DNA from: Halieaceae bacterium
Lineage (GTDB): Bacteria > Pseudomonadota > Gammaproteobacteria > Pseudomonadales > Halieaceae
Length of the DNA stretch: 64,000 nt
Direction of reading: 5' to 3'
Assembly (NCBI GenBank): GCA_902518075.1
Contig: CABYEX010000003.1
Coordinates: forward strand, 1 to 64,000
Positions 1-8,429 of this stretch are shown here, piece after piece. The number at the start of each line of letters is the position of its first letter. Positions within the stretch are counted from its first letter, which is position 1. Position numbers and translations under genes: made by a program. Under the pieces are notes generated by a model that saw nothing but the letters and a program-made list of their open reading frames with translations, ran no database searches and was not told the DNA's origin.

Positions 1-206
1 TCTTCATACAAATAGCCGATGTTGTGCTGTGCCTGAGAATCTCCGGCGGCGGCGAGGTCATACCACGCTCGCATTGCCGTTGCGTAGTGCTGGCGGTCCA
101 TGGCCGCCAAGCCAGCGCGAAGTTGATCCTCTCGACTGTCGGCGATACCGATGTGCGCCCATGCCAGAGCGATACAAAAGATTAGCAGGCGATTAGTTGC
201 GCTCAC
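1..206 (-). CDS. Sel1-repeat secreted protein (N-terminal part, runs off the window)
   Basis: The reverse strand from a GTG at 206 opens with a hydrophobic stretch (LLIFCIALAWAHIGIA) that reads as a signal peptide. It continues into a helix-turn-helix repeat of the Sel1/TPR type, with residues such as AMRAWYDLAAAGDSQAQHNI followed by GYLYE. Only about 68 residues are inside the window. The GTG overlaps the stop of the ClC gene by 14 nt, so the two are probably translated together. Sel1 proteins usually act as periplasmic adaptor or regulatory scaffolds; no partner can be named from this fragment. Confidence 0.7.
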   Translation of the reverse strand, partial: MSATNRLLIFCIALAWAHIGIADSREDQLRAGLAAMDRQHYATAMRAWYDLAAAGDSQAQHNIGYLYE

Positions 207-1887
207 GTCCCTTGACCTCCTCCTGGCGATCCAGCGTGCCGCCGAGAATGGCACCCTCACTTAGACAGCCGATCAGAACGCCAGCTTCATCGATAACCGG
301 AATGGCCTCACCAACAAATCGCCGGGCAACCCCGAGCGCCTGCTGCAGATCATCGCTCAAATTGAGCACGAGATAATCATCCTCGATCAATGAGGAGGCG
401 GTTTGACCCGGGTTTGCGAGAGCCGTCAATATGGGTACCACGCCGATCAGAATGCCCTGGTGATCGACCACGTAGGCCTCGGTTCTGTGGGATGCCCGCA
501 AATGCGCCACGAGATCTTCCCCTTTCATGCCCTCGGTAGCAGACTGGACCACCTCAACGTCGAGGTCGGCAACATAGATATCCTTGAGCGACAGGAATTC
601 TCTACCCTGCCGCAGGTCAAAACCCCGGGCGATGAGTTGACGGTCAAAAAATGAGTAGCAGAACAATCTAGTCGAAATAAAAGACGACATCGACACTGCC
701 AGAATCGCCGCAACCGCAAACTCGTAGCTACGCGTAAATTCAAAAACGATCAGGACCACACCAATCGGTGCGCCAATCACTGACCCAGCGACCGCGGCCA
801 TACCCACAACGGTGAGCATGACGACAGCTGACGGAGCAAAGCCCAAGCCCACCGCAACAAAGCCTGCCAGATAACCCAGTGATGCACCGAGAAACAAAGC
901 CGGAGAGAATACACCGCCAACCAAACCCAGCCCAATACAGACTACGGTCGCAGCAAGTTTAGCAACCAGCATCAGCGCGGCCTCGCCAACGAGCTTTTCA
1001 CCCGCCAAAAGATCATTCACCGATTGAGTACCTAATCCCACCGCTTCGGGTACCAGCATGCCGATCATGGCCATTAGCGTGGCAGCCAGTAATAGCATGG
1101 CGAGATCATTATTGCGGGCCTTGGCCCATGCCGCAGTTCGCAGTAGCGAGCGCATAAAAACAATCGCCAACACGGCAGCACAGGCACCCAGCCCCAGCAC
1201 TACGGGTATCAACCCCCAATCGGTGGGGCTGGCAGTCACCGAGTAAGGCGACACGCGGTCAAAAAATAGAGGGGTGACGGCTGTCGCCACAACCGCTGAC
1301 ACAGTGATTGGCGCCACAGCCCTGACCGCGAAGTGTCGCAATATCGCCTCTGACACCAACACCACGGCGGCAATCGGGGCACCGAAACCTGCCGAAATCG
1401 CCGCCGCCACACCGCATGCCACGTAGATATCAGGCGTGAGCCGTGTAGGGAATAAGGCTCGCACCTGAGCGCCGACTGAAGCACCGAAATGCAGGACCGG
1501 TCCATATTGACCCACCGAGGCACCAGCGCTGGCAGAGACGAAAGCAGCGGTGGTCGAGATAAAACCTTCACGCGCCGGGAAGGGTGCGTCGGGCCGGTGT
1601 GCACCAAGGATCGCGTCGGCAGGTCCATGCCAGCGATCCATCTTGAACGCCTGCTTCAGTCCGTATATGCCAAATGCGCCTGCGATGAGGGCCGCCCAGC
1701 GAATGAGTCCCCCACTCAGCGCGCTTTGCCCGACCATTTGCTCGCGAATCAGCCCGTCGATCGCGCCCACACCCAGCACAAAAAGATTGGCGGCCAGACC
1801 GCCGAGAATCCCGATAACCAGGCCAACAAATAATACCCGGACCAATTCAAGGCCCAATTCCTTGGGGGATGTGTTCAGGAGTAACAT
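193..1887 (-). CDS. ClC-family chloride channel/transporter with C-terminal CBS pair
   Basis: This 564-residue inner-membrane protein has the ClC core (about residues 15-410) and two CBS domains (about 440-550), which in the family sense adenine nucleotides. Core signatures visible are GFGAPIAAVVLVSE and GGVFSPALFLGASLG (the GxFxP anion-site loop). The helix-N loop that normally reads GREGP is GQYGP at residues 126-130, so the external gating glutamate is replaced by Tyr128. This suggests channel-like or altered coupling rather than classic chloride/proton exchange. The gene starts inside the preceding small lipoprotein gene (13-nt overlap) and its stop overlaps the Sel1 gene, so it belongs to the leftward operon. 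Family assignment is firm; substrate is inferred. Confidence 0.9.
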   Translation of the reverse strand: MLLLNTSPKELGLELVRVLFVGLVIGILGGLAANLFVLGVGAIDGLIREQMVGQSALSGGLIRWAALIAGAFGIYGLKQAFKMDRWHGPADAILGAHRPDAPFPAREGFISTTAAFVSASAGASVGQYGPVLHFGASVGAQVRALFPTRLTPDIYVACGVAAAISAGFGAPIAAVVLVSEAILRHFAVRAVAPITVSAVVATAVTPLFFDRVSPYSVTASPTDWGLIPVVLGLGACAAVLAIVFMRSLLRTAAWAKARNNDLAMLLLAATLMAMIGMLVPEAVGLGTQSVNDLLAGEKLVGEAALMLVAKLAATVVCIGLGLVGGVFSPALFLGASLGYLAGFVAVGLGFAPSAVVMLTVVGMAAVAGSVIGAPIGVVLIVFEFTRSYEFAVAAILAVSMSSFISTRLFCYSFFDRQLIARGFDLRQGREFLSLKDIYVADLDVEVVQSATEGMKGEDLVAHLRASHRTEAYVVDHQGILIGVVPILTALANPGQTASSLIEDDYLVLNLSDDLQQALGVARRFVGEAIPVIDEAGVLIGCLSEGAILGGTLDRQEEVKGRERN

Positions 1888-2072
1888 TTTAGCGCCGCAG
1901 TTTTCTTCAGTGTCTCGACCGGATACTGCTCCTGATGCTCCCGGATGTACCGGTCAAAACACCGCTTGCGTTCAGCATCGGTGGGTTCATCCTGCGAGCA
2001 GCCACCGAGCATCAAAGTGAGGAGGAGCCCAAAACGCAAGCAACCTCGCATGAACTCAGCTTTTATCTTCAC
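1875..2072 (-). CDS. Small predicted lipoprotein, 65 aa
   Basis: The product starts with a basic then hydrophobic segment and a lipobox (LTLMLGGC at about residues 18-25), leaving a mature lipoprotein of only about 40 residues. The mature part has two further cysteines (in KRCFDRY and ALKCYS), which could form a disulfide. The ATG overlaps the upstream stop as ATGA, and the 3' end overlaps the ClC start by 13 nt, so this is a translationally coupled operon member. I do not recognise the family; an outer- or inner-membrane-anchored accessory protein is the most that can be said. Confidence 0.6.
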   Translation of the reverse strand: MKIKAEFMRGCLRFGLLLTLMLGGCSQDEPTDAERKRCFDRYIREHQEQYPVETLKKTAALKCYS

Positions 2073-3886
2073 GCGTCGCCTTGACCGTCGGCGGCACTGA
2101 TCATGTTGGCTTCATCCAGCACCTTGCCCATCCGGATCATGGCACTGGCCATCGCATCTTCGACGTTGGCGGCAAGGGCAATCCGCTTGTCTACAGCGAC
2201 CCTGTACTCGCCGATCAATGTCGATGCATCCTGGGTGAGCACATCAAGGCGCGCTTCCGTTTCTTCAGCATCTTTGTTCGCGCTGTGCAATGCGTCTTCA
2301 AGATTACGGGTCAACTCTTCCTTGCGCCGCTGAACAGGTTCCAGCCTGCTCGAGTACTGCCGGTCGGCCTCCCGTTCCGCATCGGCCATCTTCTGGTCCA
2401 GCTCTTCTATCCGCGAGCGCTGATCGCGGATCGCCTCTCGTTGCTTCTTCATCCACTCGATGTACTGATCGATCGAATCCTCATAATCAACTTCGGGTTC
2501 GTTGTCGGCTTCCTCGGAAGCAAAGTCGCTGCTGGTCAACGACTGCAGCACGGTCGCAGGCGGCTCGAGAGTCTCGGCGCCCAATTTTTTAATCAGTTCA
2601 TTGGCCTGATCTGCCTCCAGCTGAATCTCTGCGATCTGCCCTTTGATCTGCTGACCTTTCTCAGCTGCGATCGCACTCTGTTCCTTGCTGACACTCGCCA
2701 GCTCATTGGAGAGTGATCCAAGCCACTGGTTCTCTGTACCCGAAAGATCATCAGCACTCGGTTCGCCGAGCAAGCCAGCATCAATAAACGTGATACAGCG
2801 CCGTAAATCTGCCAACCGGGTGGCGCCTTGCTCTAGCTCGGCACAGACATCCCTATAATGCGACAAGGTGTCGAGCTCGCGGGCAAAGCACCCATCCAGA
2901 GCCTCGAGACAACTTGAGGTAACATCACTGAGTGCGGCAATAAACTTCCTCAGGTCATCGCCGTACTCACTAAAATGTTCTGCAGTATCACTAGCGCGCT
3001 CTGACTGTATCCCCGCGCGCGCTTCACCGACCGAGGCGATAAGCTGATCTGCATGGGCCAGCTTGCCGATCAGTTGCTGTTCAGGCTCCTTCTCAGCGGA
3101 ATCAGGCACCCTCGGCACTTCATTTACCGGGTCGTTGTCAGAATGACTTTCGAGGGAATTCTCGGTCTTAAGCTCAGGGCTTTCTACTACCTCAAGAACA
3201 GGCTCCGAAGGCACAAACTCTTGCCGGGGTTCTGGGTCATCACCGTCGCTGTCATCAGAGCCCGACGCAATCTCCAACGTGGACGCCGCGGACGGTCGCT
3301 CTGACGATTCTGAGTCCGAATTCTCGACTGATCCATCACCACCCGGTGAGGCAGGCTTCAACTGCATGGCGGGGTCATTTTGCGCCTCTGCATCGCCATC
3401 AGTATTGGCGGCCGATTCTGCAGCGAGCATCCCCTCTTGCAACTCCTGCGCCAAAATGCGCAATGCGGTCCCTTGCTCCGCGAGATCGGGGGAATTCTCG
3501 ATGGAGGTCAGGCACTTATTCAACACCAGCGCACGGTCCGCAAGTCCATCGCCCTCCCCGGTTATCAAGATCGCGTGCAACACTTCGTGTCGAAAAGACG
3601 AGAATCCGGCCGACAATGGCGACATACCCTCGGGAATCTGGCACAGCGCGGCACCCACCGCCCGTAAATCAGCATCACTGTCGGCATTGATCAGCGCAAA
3701 CTGATCAGTCACCGCTTTGATCACATCACTCATGGTGGCCCCTCTGTCAACTGCTGCCTGCGATTGTGGTTCAGGTGCTTGCTGGGGTTCGTCGGCCACT
3801 TTGGATGGCTCCGACGGAATTGAATTCTCGGTACTGGTGTTGTTGTCATCTTCAGACGACTTGCCAAACAACCCAAAAAGTTTCAT
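2069..3886 (-). CDS. Unknown acidic coiled-coil protein, 605 aa
   Basis: No signal peptide or membrane segment is visible, so it is probably cytoplasmic. The N-terminus (MKLFGLFGKSSEDD) leads into an acidic, Pro/Ser/Glu-rich disordered stretch. A small helical domain follows at about residues 50-150 (SDVIKAVTDQFALINADSD onward), then a second acidic linker to about 265. The remainder (about 270-600) is long amphipathic helix with heptad-like Leu/Ala/Glu patterns, e.g. MKKQREAIRDQRSRIEELDQ. I do not recognise the family. It sits downstream of the stator genes and upstream of the small lipoprotein and ClC genes, with ATGA coupling to the former. A cytoskeletal or scaffold role is possible but unsupported. 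Confidence 0.65.
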   Translation of the reverse strand: MKLFGLFGKSSEDDNNTSTENSIPSEPSKVADEPQQAPEPQSQAAVDRGATMSDVIKAVTDQFALINADSDADLRAVGAALCQIPEGMSPLSAGFSSFRHEVLHAILITGEGDGLADRALVLNKCLTSIENSPDLAEQGTALRILAQELQEGMLAAESAANTDGDAEAQNDPAMQLKPASPGGDGSVENSDSESSERPSAASTLEIASGSDDSDGDDPEPRQEFVPSEPVLEVVESPELKTENSLESHSDNDPVNEVPRVPDSAEKEPEQQLIGKLAHADQLIASVGEARAGIQSERASDTAEHFSEYGDDLRKFIAALSDVTSSCLEALDGCFARELDTLSHYRDVCAELEQGATRLADLRRCITFIDAGLLGEPSADDLSGTENQWLGSLSNELASVSKEQSAIAAEKGQQIKGQIAEIQLEADQANELIKKLGAETLEPPATVLQSLTSSDFASEEADNEPEVDYEDSIDQYIEWMKKQREAIRDQRSRIEELDQKMADAEREADRQYSSRLEPVQRRKEELTRNLEDALHSANKDAEETEARLDVLTQDASTLIGEYRVAVDKRIALAANVEDAMASAMIRMGKVLDEANMISAADGQGDA

Positions 3887-3946
3887 TGCAAGCTCAATCC
3901 CCCAGACAGCGCCTCACAGTCTGTCTAAACAACATCATAGAACCGA

Positions 3947-3961
3947 GCCTGCAATGCAGGC
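3947..3961. repeat. Perfect 7-bp inverted repeat in a 116-nt gap
   Basis: GCCTGCAATGCAGGC has 7-bp arms around a single central base. It lies about 60 nt upstream of the coiled-coil gene start and about 40 nt beyond the lipoprotein stop. A second weaker pair (AGACAG ... CTGTCT, about 3903-3926) lies nearer the gene. Either an operator or an RNA hairpin is possible; there is no clear T-run beside it. Confidence 0.3.
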
Positions 3962-4002
3962 AAATCGCAAAAAGACCGAAAAATACGGACAGCTGGGTGT
4001 GC

Positions 4003-5274
4003 TTAGGGAGTGAGTGCCTCGCAGTCGGACTCCGTTACCCCATACACAGCCGCTTGAGAGGTGGGCGCGGCCTGATAACACACGCGGGCATAGCGAAGCT
4101 TGCTCAGTGGGTCGATGTATTCGCTACCGCGGCGGGTATATAGGTCGAATCGGACAACGCTGTCACTGATGCCGCTTTGCAATATGAGCATCAGGCCAGA
4201 CTGACCAGACCCGGTTGCGTCACCTACGGACACCGCGTAGCCCGTCTGGCTAGTCAAGTCACAGTTATCGATGGTGACAGCCTCGGCGGGAATGATCGAA
4301 CCATCGCCCTCCGTGGCAGTGATCAACTCGGTATCATAACGAGAGAGTGTGGCGGTGATGCCACAGCGCGGGGTCTCGAGATTGTAGCTGTCGCCGGCAA
4401 TATTATTTTGAGTGACATTGAGGTAGTCGAGATTCTCGAGCAAGGTAGATCGATAAATGCCTGACAGGTCGAGGTCAGGCGACACATAGGCCTCCCCTGC
4501 GACCGAAAAATCGACATCGAAAGATTCATCCGTCTCCTCGTAGGAATAGGTTAGTCCAAGTTCTCCCGTCTCTTTGTACGTCACGAGCAGTCCGGTCACC
4601 GTGCGGACCTGCAGCTCTTCATCGACCACCTCCTTGCACAGGCCCGAGCCCGATGCTTCGTCACCACTCACTTCTACATCTGCCACACATAACAGGTTGA
4701 CGAACTCCGTCGCATCCGTGGCCTGCGAGTACCAATAAAGCGTGCCCGAGCGAGTCAGGACGTAATTATTTTCGTCGGTTTCCGTGACCTGACTGCGGCC
4801 CATCGTCAAAGAGAACTGACTCTCGCCACCACCACCGTATTGCCCGCCAAAGTTGGCGTCGATGAAAAGCGTTATCTCGTCCTCTGCAGAGAAACTTCCG
4901 GCCGTGGCTGTCACCTTGACTAGGTGAGTGCCAGGCAACAACGCATCACCAGATATGGTTTTTTTCTCAGCATCGTGATTCAGCTCAACCGGTCCGTCAT
5001 ATGCGACCGTTGCGCTATCGGCGCTGCTACCACTGACGGTGTAACTGAGAGAGATCCCCTCGTCCGCTCGGTATTTTGTCTGCCCCTCAAGCTTAATAGA
5101 GAGTTGTTCGGGCGGTGTGCCGCTGGCGCCTCCCGCACCAGAGCCACTGCCAGAGTCGGAGCCGCCGGATCCAACGCCGCAGCCGCCGAGCAGCAGGAAA
5201 CCAAAGGCTGCCAAACAAAACCGGCGCCGACCGCTTTTCAACATTTCCCGCAAGCGGCCTGTCTGATAATGCAC
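4003..5274 (-). CDS. Predicted outer-membrane or periplasmic lipoprotein, 423 aa
   Basis: A lipobox (FGFLLLGGC) is followed by a Gly/Ser-rich tether (GVGSGGSDSGSGSGAGG), then a mainly beta-looking region with an Ig-like beginning (about residues 50-135) and several paired cysteines further on. No catalytic motif is recognisable. The long frame begins with GTG at 5274 overlapping the upstream TAG by one base; an in-frame ATG at 5244 (MLKSGRRRFCL) gives a more normal lipoprotein signal and may be the true start. It follows the stator genes and a small exported protein, so a cell-envelope role linked to motility is conceivable but unproven. Confidence 0.65.
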   Translation of the reverse strand: MHYQTGRLREMLKSGRRRFCLAAFGFLLLGGCGVGSGGSDSGSGSGAGGASGTPPEQLSIKLEGQTKYRADEGISLSYTVSGSSADSATVAYDGPVELNHDAEKKTISGDALLPGTHLVKVTATAGSFSAEDEITLFIDANFGGQYGGGGESQFSLTMGRSQVTETDENNYVLTRSGTLYWYSQATDATEFVNLLCVADVEVSGDEASGSGLCKEVVDEELQVRTVTGLLVTYKETGELGLTYSYEETDESFDVDFSVAGEAYVSPDLDLSGIYRSTLLENLDYLNVTQNNIAGDSYNLETPRCGITATLSRYDTELITATEGDGSIIPAEAVTIDNCDLTSQTGYAVSVGDATGSGQSGLMLILQSGISDSVVRFDLYTRRGSEYIDPLSKLRYARVCYQAAPTSQAAVYGVTESDCEALTP

Positions 5275-5618
5275 TAGGCATCTTCCAGGCAGATGTAGCT
5301 CTGCAGCATGGCCATCTCTTTTTCGCGACGGTACTTAGAAGAATCCATGAACCAGACAACCAGATATCCATAAACTTTGTGTTCCAGACAAAGTTGTTCA
5401 CCCATGCCCTCGTAATCTAGGCCCGACTGCACATCTGGTGAAGGCCAAATAACCAGTGCGTCATCGGACAGCCTGGCGTCATCGATAGTAGAGACCGATT
5501 TAACCCGCTCCAAAAATACCTTTTCCGCCTTGGTCTCTGCTAGGGCAGGGTCCGCCATCAGGCTTGTCGCTACCAAAATGAGCCTGGAAATAGCCTTAGA
5601 ACTGTAAAGCAAGATCAT
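5274..5618 (-). CDS. Small exported hypothetical protein, 114 aa
   Basis: The N-terminus (MILLYSSKAISRLILVATSL, then MADPALAETK) looks like a signal peptide cleaved after ALA. The mature part has two cysteines (EQLCLEHK and YICLEDA) and no family I recognise. The ATG overlaps the stop of the upstream motB-like gene as ATGA, and the stop overlaps the next GTG, so it is tightly coupled to the stator operon. That arrangement suggests a periplasmic accessory of the motor, but this is inference from position only. Confidence 0.6.
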   Translation of the reverse strand: MILLYSSKAISRLILVATSLMADPALAETKAEKVFLERVKSVSTIDDARLSDDALVIWPSPDVQSGLDYEGMGEQLCLEHKVYGYLVVWFMDSSKYRREKEMAMLQSYICLEDA

Positions 5619-6889
5619 CCTGATCCCCCTGTAACCGTTATTTCAATGCGGCGGTTTTGGGCTCGACCGGCGGCCGTATCATTGGAGGCGATCGGCACCG
5701 TGTCGGCGTATCCCGTCACCGTGACTGCTCCAGAGTTGATATAACCCTCACCCACCAAGTAGTCAGCCACCGACGCCGACCGCGCGGCTGACAGATCCCA
5801 GTTCGATTGAAACCGCTCACTGAACGCCACCGGCACGTCGTCAGTATGCCCGGCTACAGTGACTTGGCCGGGGCTGTCTACCAAAGCCTGACCCACACTG
5901 GCCAGCACGCTATAGAAACTGGTGCGCAGATCAGCGCTGCCACTCACGAACGCGCCTTGGTCCGCGAGACTGATTTTGACTTCGTCATTGATACGCTCAA
6001 CATTAACCTGACCATTGGCGATCTCGGTGGTCAGACGACTGCGGATTTGTTCGTACTCACTCTGGGCGACGTCCTCGCCCTCCTCAGCATCACTGCCCTG
6101 AGCGCTGTCAAAGGACTGCTGCTCCGTAGAGGGGGAGCGCAGTACCTCCACCTCGGATACCACCTCGGCCTGAGCCTGCGCCACTTTGGCAAAGAGCGCC
6201 ACCGTATCCTCGTCAAGCCGCTGACCGGATTCGAGCCCCTCTGCGCCCTGCTTCTCGCCATCCTTCTGATCAGAGGTCATCACAACGCTGATCTTGCCAT
6301 CGGTCTCGGTCACCTCCACCTGGCCCCGCGTGATCTCGTCCTTGAGTGCGCTTCTGACCTTTTCCAGGTCCGAGGAGTTCGGGTCGTTAGAGGGTTTGGT
6401 GGTGATCTTCAGCTCAGGGTCCGGTGGCTGCTCCTCATCGGTAGTCTGCTCACTGATGGTGCTGAGTGCAGTGGGCTCGACCTTGGCCTGCATGAATTGA
6501 TCCGCAATGATATTGTCGGCGGTCGGCGGCTCCACCACCGGCACCACCCGCTGCACGCCCATGCTGTCATTCATCGAACCGCTAACTTCCTTGAATTTAG
6601 GCACGTTCATCTGCGCAAAAGAAAGCAGCAGTACAAAAAATGCCATGAGCAAAGTCGCCATATCGGCAAAGGTCGCCATCCAGGCGGGCGCACCGCCCCC
6701 CGCGCATTTTGGGCATTCGACGGGAGGGAGTTCTTCCGGCGGCTCGGGTGGCGGGCCGAGATCAACCTCTTCCTCCGGCGCTTCCGGCGCTGCAGCCTCG
6801 GGTTCAGCGGCCTCTGCCGCCTCCGACTCGACGGCCTCGGGCACCTCACCCTCAGGAGTATCGACGTCGACGTTTTCGTCTTCAGCCAC
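5615..6889 (-). CDS. PomB/MotB-like flagellar stator subunit (first paralogue in position order)
   Basis: This 424-residue protein has an acidic N-terminal tail with a CPKC pair (residues 59-62), one membrane helix (MATFADMATLLMAFFVLLLS) containing the ion-binding Asp76, a plug-like segment (VPKFKEVSGSM), a long acidic linker and a C-terminal OmpA-like peptidoglycan-binding domain (HTDDVPVAFSERF ... GRAQNRRIEI). The helix and the following KFKxxxGS match PomB of sodium motors more than MotB of proton motors. It lies 20 nt downstream of a second pomB-like gene and uses the same PomA-type partner. Whether it is a second stator subunit or a modulator is open. Confidence 0.85.
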   Translation of the reverse strand: MAEDENVDVDTPEGEVPEAVESEAAEAAEPEAAAPEAPEEEVDLGPPPEPPEELPPVECPKCAGGGAPAWMATFADMATLLMAFFVLLLSFAQMNVPKFKEVSGSMNDSMGVQRVVPVVEPPTADNIIADQFMQAKVEPTALSTISEQTTDEEQPPDPELKITTKPSNDPNSSDLEKVRSALKDEITRGQVEVTETDGKISVVMTSDQKDGEKQGAEGLESGQRLDEDTVALFAKVAQAQAEVVSEVEVLRSPSTEQQSFDSAQGSDAEEGEDVAQSEYEQIRSRLTTEIANGQVNVERINDEVKISLADQGAFVSGSADLRTSFYSVLASVGQALVDSPGQVTVAGHTDDVPVAFSERFQSNWDLSAARSASVADYLVGEGYINSGAVTVTGYADTVPIASNDTAAGRAQNRRIEITVTGGSG

Positions 6890-6909
6890 GACTACGCTCC
6901 CCCAATCAC

Positions 6910-8397
6910 TCAGTTATCGTCCACGATCACTTCAATACGCCGATTGCGGGCACGGCCTGTTGACGTATCGTTGGTATCAAGTGGTCGAGTATCTGCAAAC
7001 CCGGCGATCTGCACATTGCCCCCCTCCAGATTAGTAGAGGTCAGCAAAAAGTCAGCGATAGACGCAGCGCGCGCTGCCGACAGATCCCAGTTCGACTTGA
7101 AGCGCTCGCTGAATGCCACAGGCACGTTATCGGTGTGCCCCTCAACCATGACGCTGCCGGGGTATTGTGCGAGGCTATTGCCGAGGCGCGCCAGCGTGGG
7201 CGTGAAGGCCTGCCTCAGATTCGAAGAGCCGGAGGTAAAACTCCCTTGACTTGCGAGCCTGACGATAATCTTGTCGCCGTCCTTTTCGACCTCCGCCAGT
7301 CCAGCGGCAATCTCGTCTGACAAGTCAGCGCGCAAGCGGTCGTACTTCGACATCCCCGAGCCGTCGCCTGTGCGTGATTGGCGACGGGTGGCGCTCGCGC
7401 CGCTTTGATTGCCCTGAGCTTGATCGGCCAAATGAACCCCGACCTTGGAACTTAGCGTGGCTGACACTTCGGCCACCTTAGCAACAGCATCCAGCGTTTC
7501 TTGGGCGACCTGCCCGCCTTCACCCTCGCCCTCATTGCCTGTCTTGCCACCCGCAGCGGCGGACTCAACCAACGTGACCTTGATCTCGCCGTTCTCTATG
7601 CGCACGTCGGCCATACCCTTATTCAGCTCTTGCTCAAGTGCTTCCTGCACCTGCTGAAAATCGCTCTCAATCGGGTCTTCGTATTCGCCTTCTTCTGTTT
7701 TCTTTTCGATGAAGTCGCCGCGGACAAAATCAGACCGCTGCTCTTTGATGTCCATTACCGAGCGCTCGGCAACGGCGGGAGTAAAGTTCTCCACCACGAT
7801 ACTGCGTGCCATAGGGATCGTGACCTTGGGAACAATCTTTTCAATACCAAATGCCTGCTTCAGCGATCCGGCTACCTGCTTGAATTTAGGCACCTCTGTC
7901 TCGGCAAAGCTCAACAGCAAAACGAAAAAGGCCATCAATAACGTTGCCATATCAGCGAAAGTTGCCATCCAGGCGGGGGCACCACCACCTGGGCACTTGG
8001 GGCAGTCATCTTTGGGCTCTTCGGGGGGGGGCGGGCCGGGAGGCGGCAGATTTTCTTCATCCGTCTCTTCTTCTGAGTCGTCAGAATCCGCTTCTAAGCC
8101 CTCGGAATTGGCCGAGTCCCCTGCGTCACTCGATTCGGGTGACTCGGTTATTTCGGCTGATTCGGCGTCTACGTCGCCGTCAGCATCCCCAGCCACCTCG
8201 GGGGATTCCGTAGCGACAGCGTCATTTTCATCGCCAATAGCGCCGTCCTTTGCTGCAGATTCGTCTGCGTCGTCGCCACTATCGCTGGGATTCGGGTCTT
8301 CTGCCTCTGCATCGGAAGCCCCAGCGGTATCGTTCGCAGTGGCCTGGACCTCTTCCGCAGAATCCTCTGCGTCGGGTTTGATGTCGTCGTCAGCCAC
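6910..8397 (-). CDS. pomB: PomB/MotB-like flagellar stator subunit (second paralogue, next to pomA)
   Basis: A 495-residue stator B subunit. The first 130 residues are acidic, low-complexity and end in a proline run encoded by nine consecutive C bases (8023-8031). Then come DCPKC, a single membrane helix with Asp149 (TFADMATLLMAFFVLLLSF), the PomB-like plug VPKFKQVAGSLKQAFG, a linker and a C-terminal OmpA domain (GHTDNVPVAFSERFKSNWDL; GRARNRRIEV). It follows pomA by 32 nt and precedes a paralogue by 20 nt. PomB normally forms a PomA5-PomB2 complex that anchors to peptidoglycan and passes sodium ions. The unusually long acidic cytoplasmic tail is notable. Confidence 0.88.
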   Translation of the reverse strand: MADDDIKPDAEDSAEEVQATANDTAGASDAEAEDPNPSDSGDDADESAAKDGAIGDENDAVATESPEVAGDADGDVDAESAEITESPESSDAGDSANSEGLEADSDDSEEETDEENLPPPGPPPPEEPKDDCPKCPGGGAPAWMATFADMATLLMAFFVLLLSFAETEVPKFKQVAGSLKQAFGIEKIVPKVTIPMARSIVVENFTPAVAERSVMDIKEQRSDFVRGDFIEKKTEEGEYEDPIESDFQQVQEALEQELNKGMADVRIENGEIKVTLVESAAAGGKTGNEGEGEGGQVAQETLDAVAKVAEVSATLSSKVGVHLADQAQGNQSGASATRRQSRTGDGSGMSKYDRLRADLSDEIAAGLAEVEKDGDKIIVRLASQGSFTSGSSNLRQAFTPTLARLGNSLAQYPGSVMVEGHTDNVPVAFSERFKSNWDLSAARAASIADFLLTSTNLEGGNVQIAGFADTRPLDTNDTSTGRARNRRIEVIVDDN

Positions 8398-8429
8398 GGG
8401 ATGTTAACTCAATTCATGCAGCGTCGAGA

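Noticed and set aside
2081..2716. A 211-codon plus-strand frame
   Set aside because: It overlaps the coiled-coil gene in antisense and lacks any start signal or domain.
5807..7249. A 480-codon plus-strand open frame opposite the pomB-like genes
   Set aside because: It is the mirror frame of two clear OmpA-domain stator genes, with His/Arg/Leu-rich, low-information sequence and no family features.
7709..8407. A 232-codon Ser-rich plus-strand frame
   Set aside because: It is the antisense of the acidic low-complexity tail of pomB; the Ser richness reflects Asp/Glu codons on the real strand.
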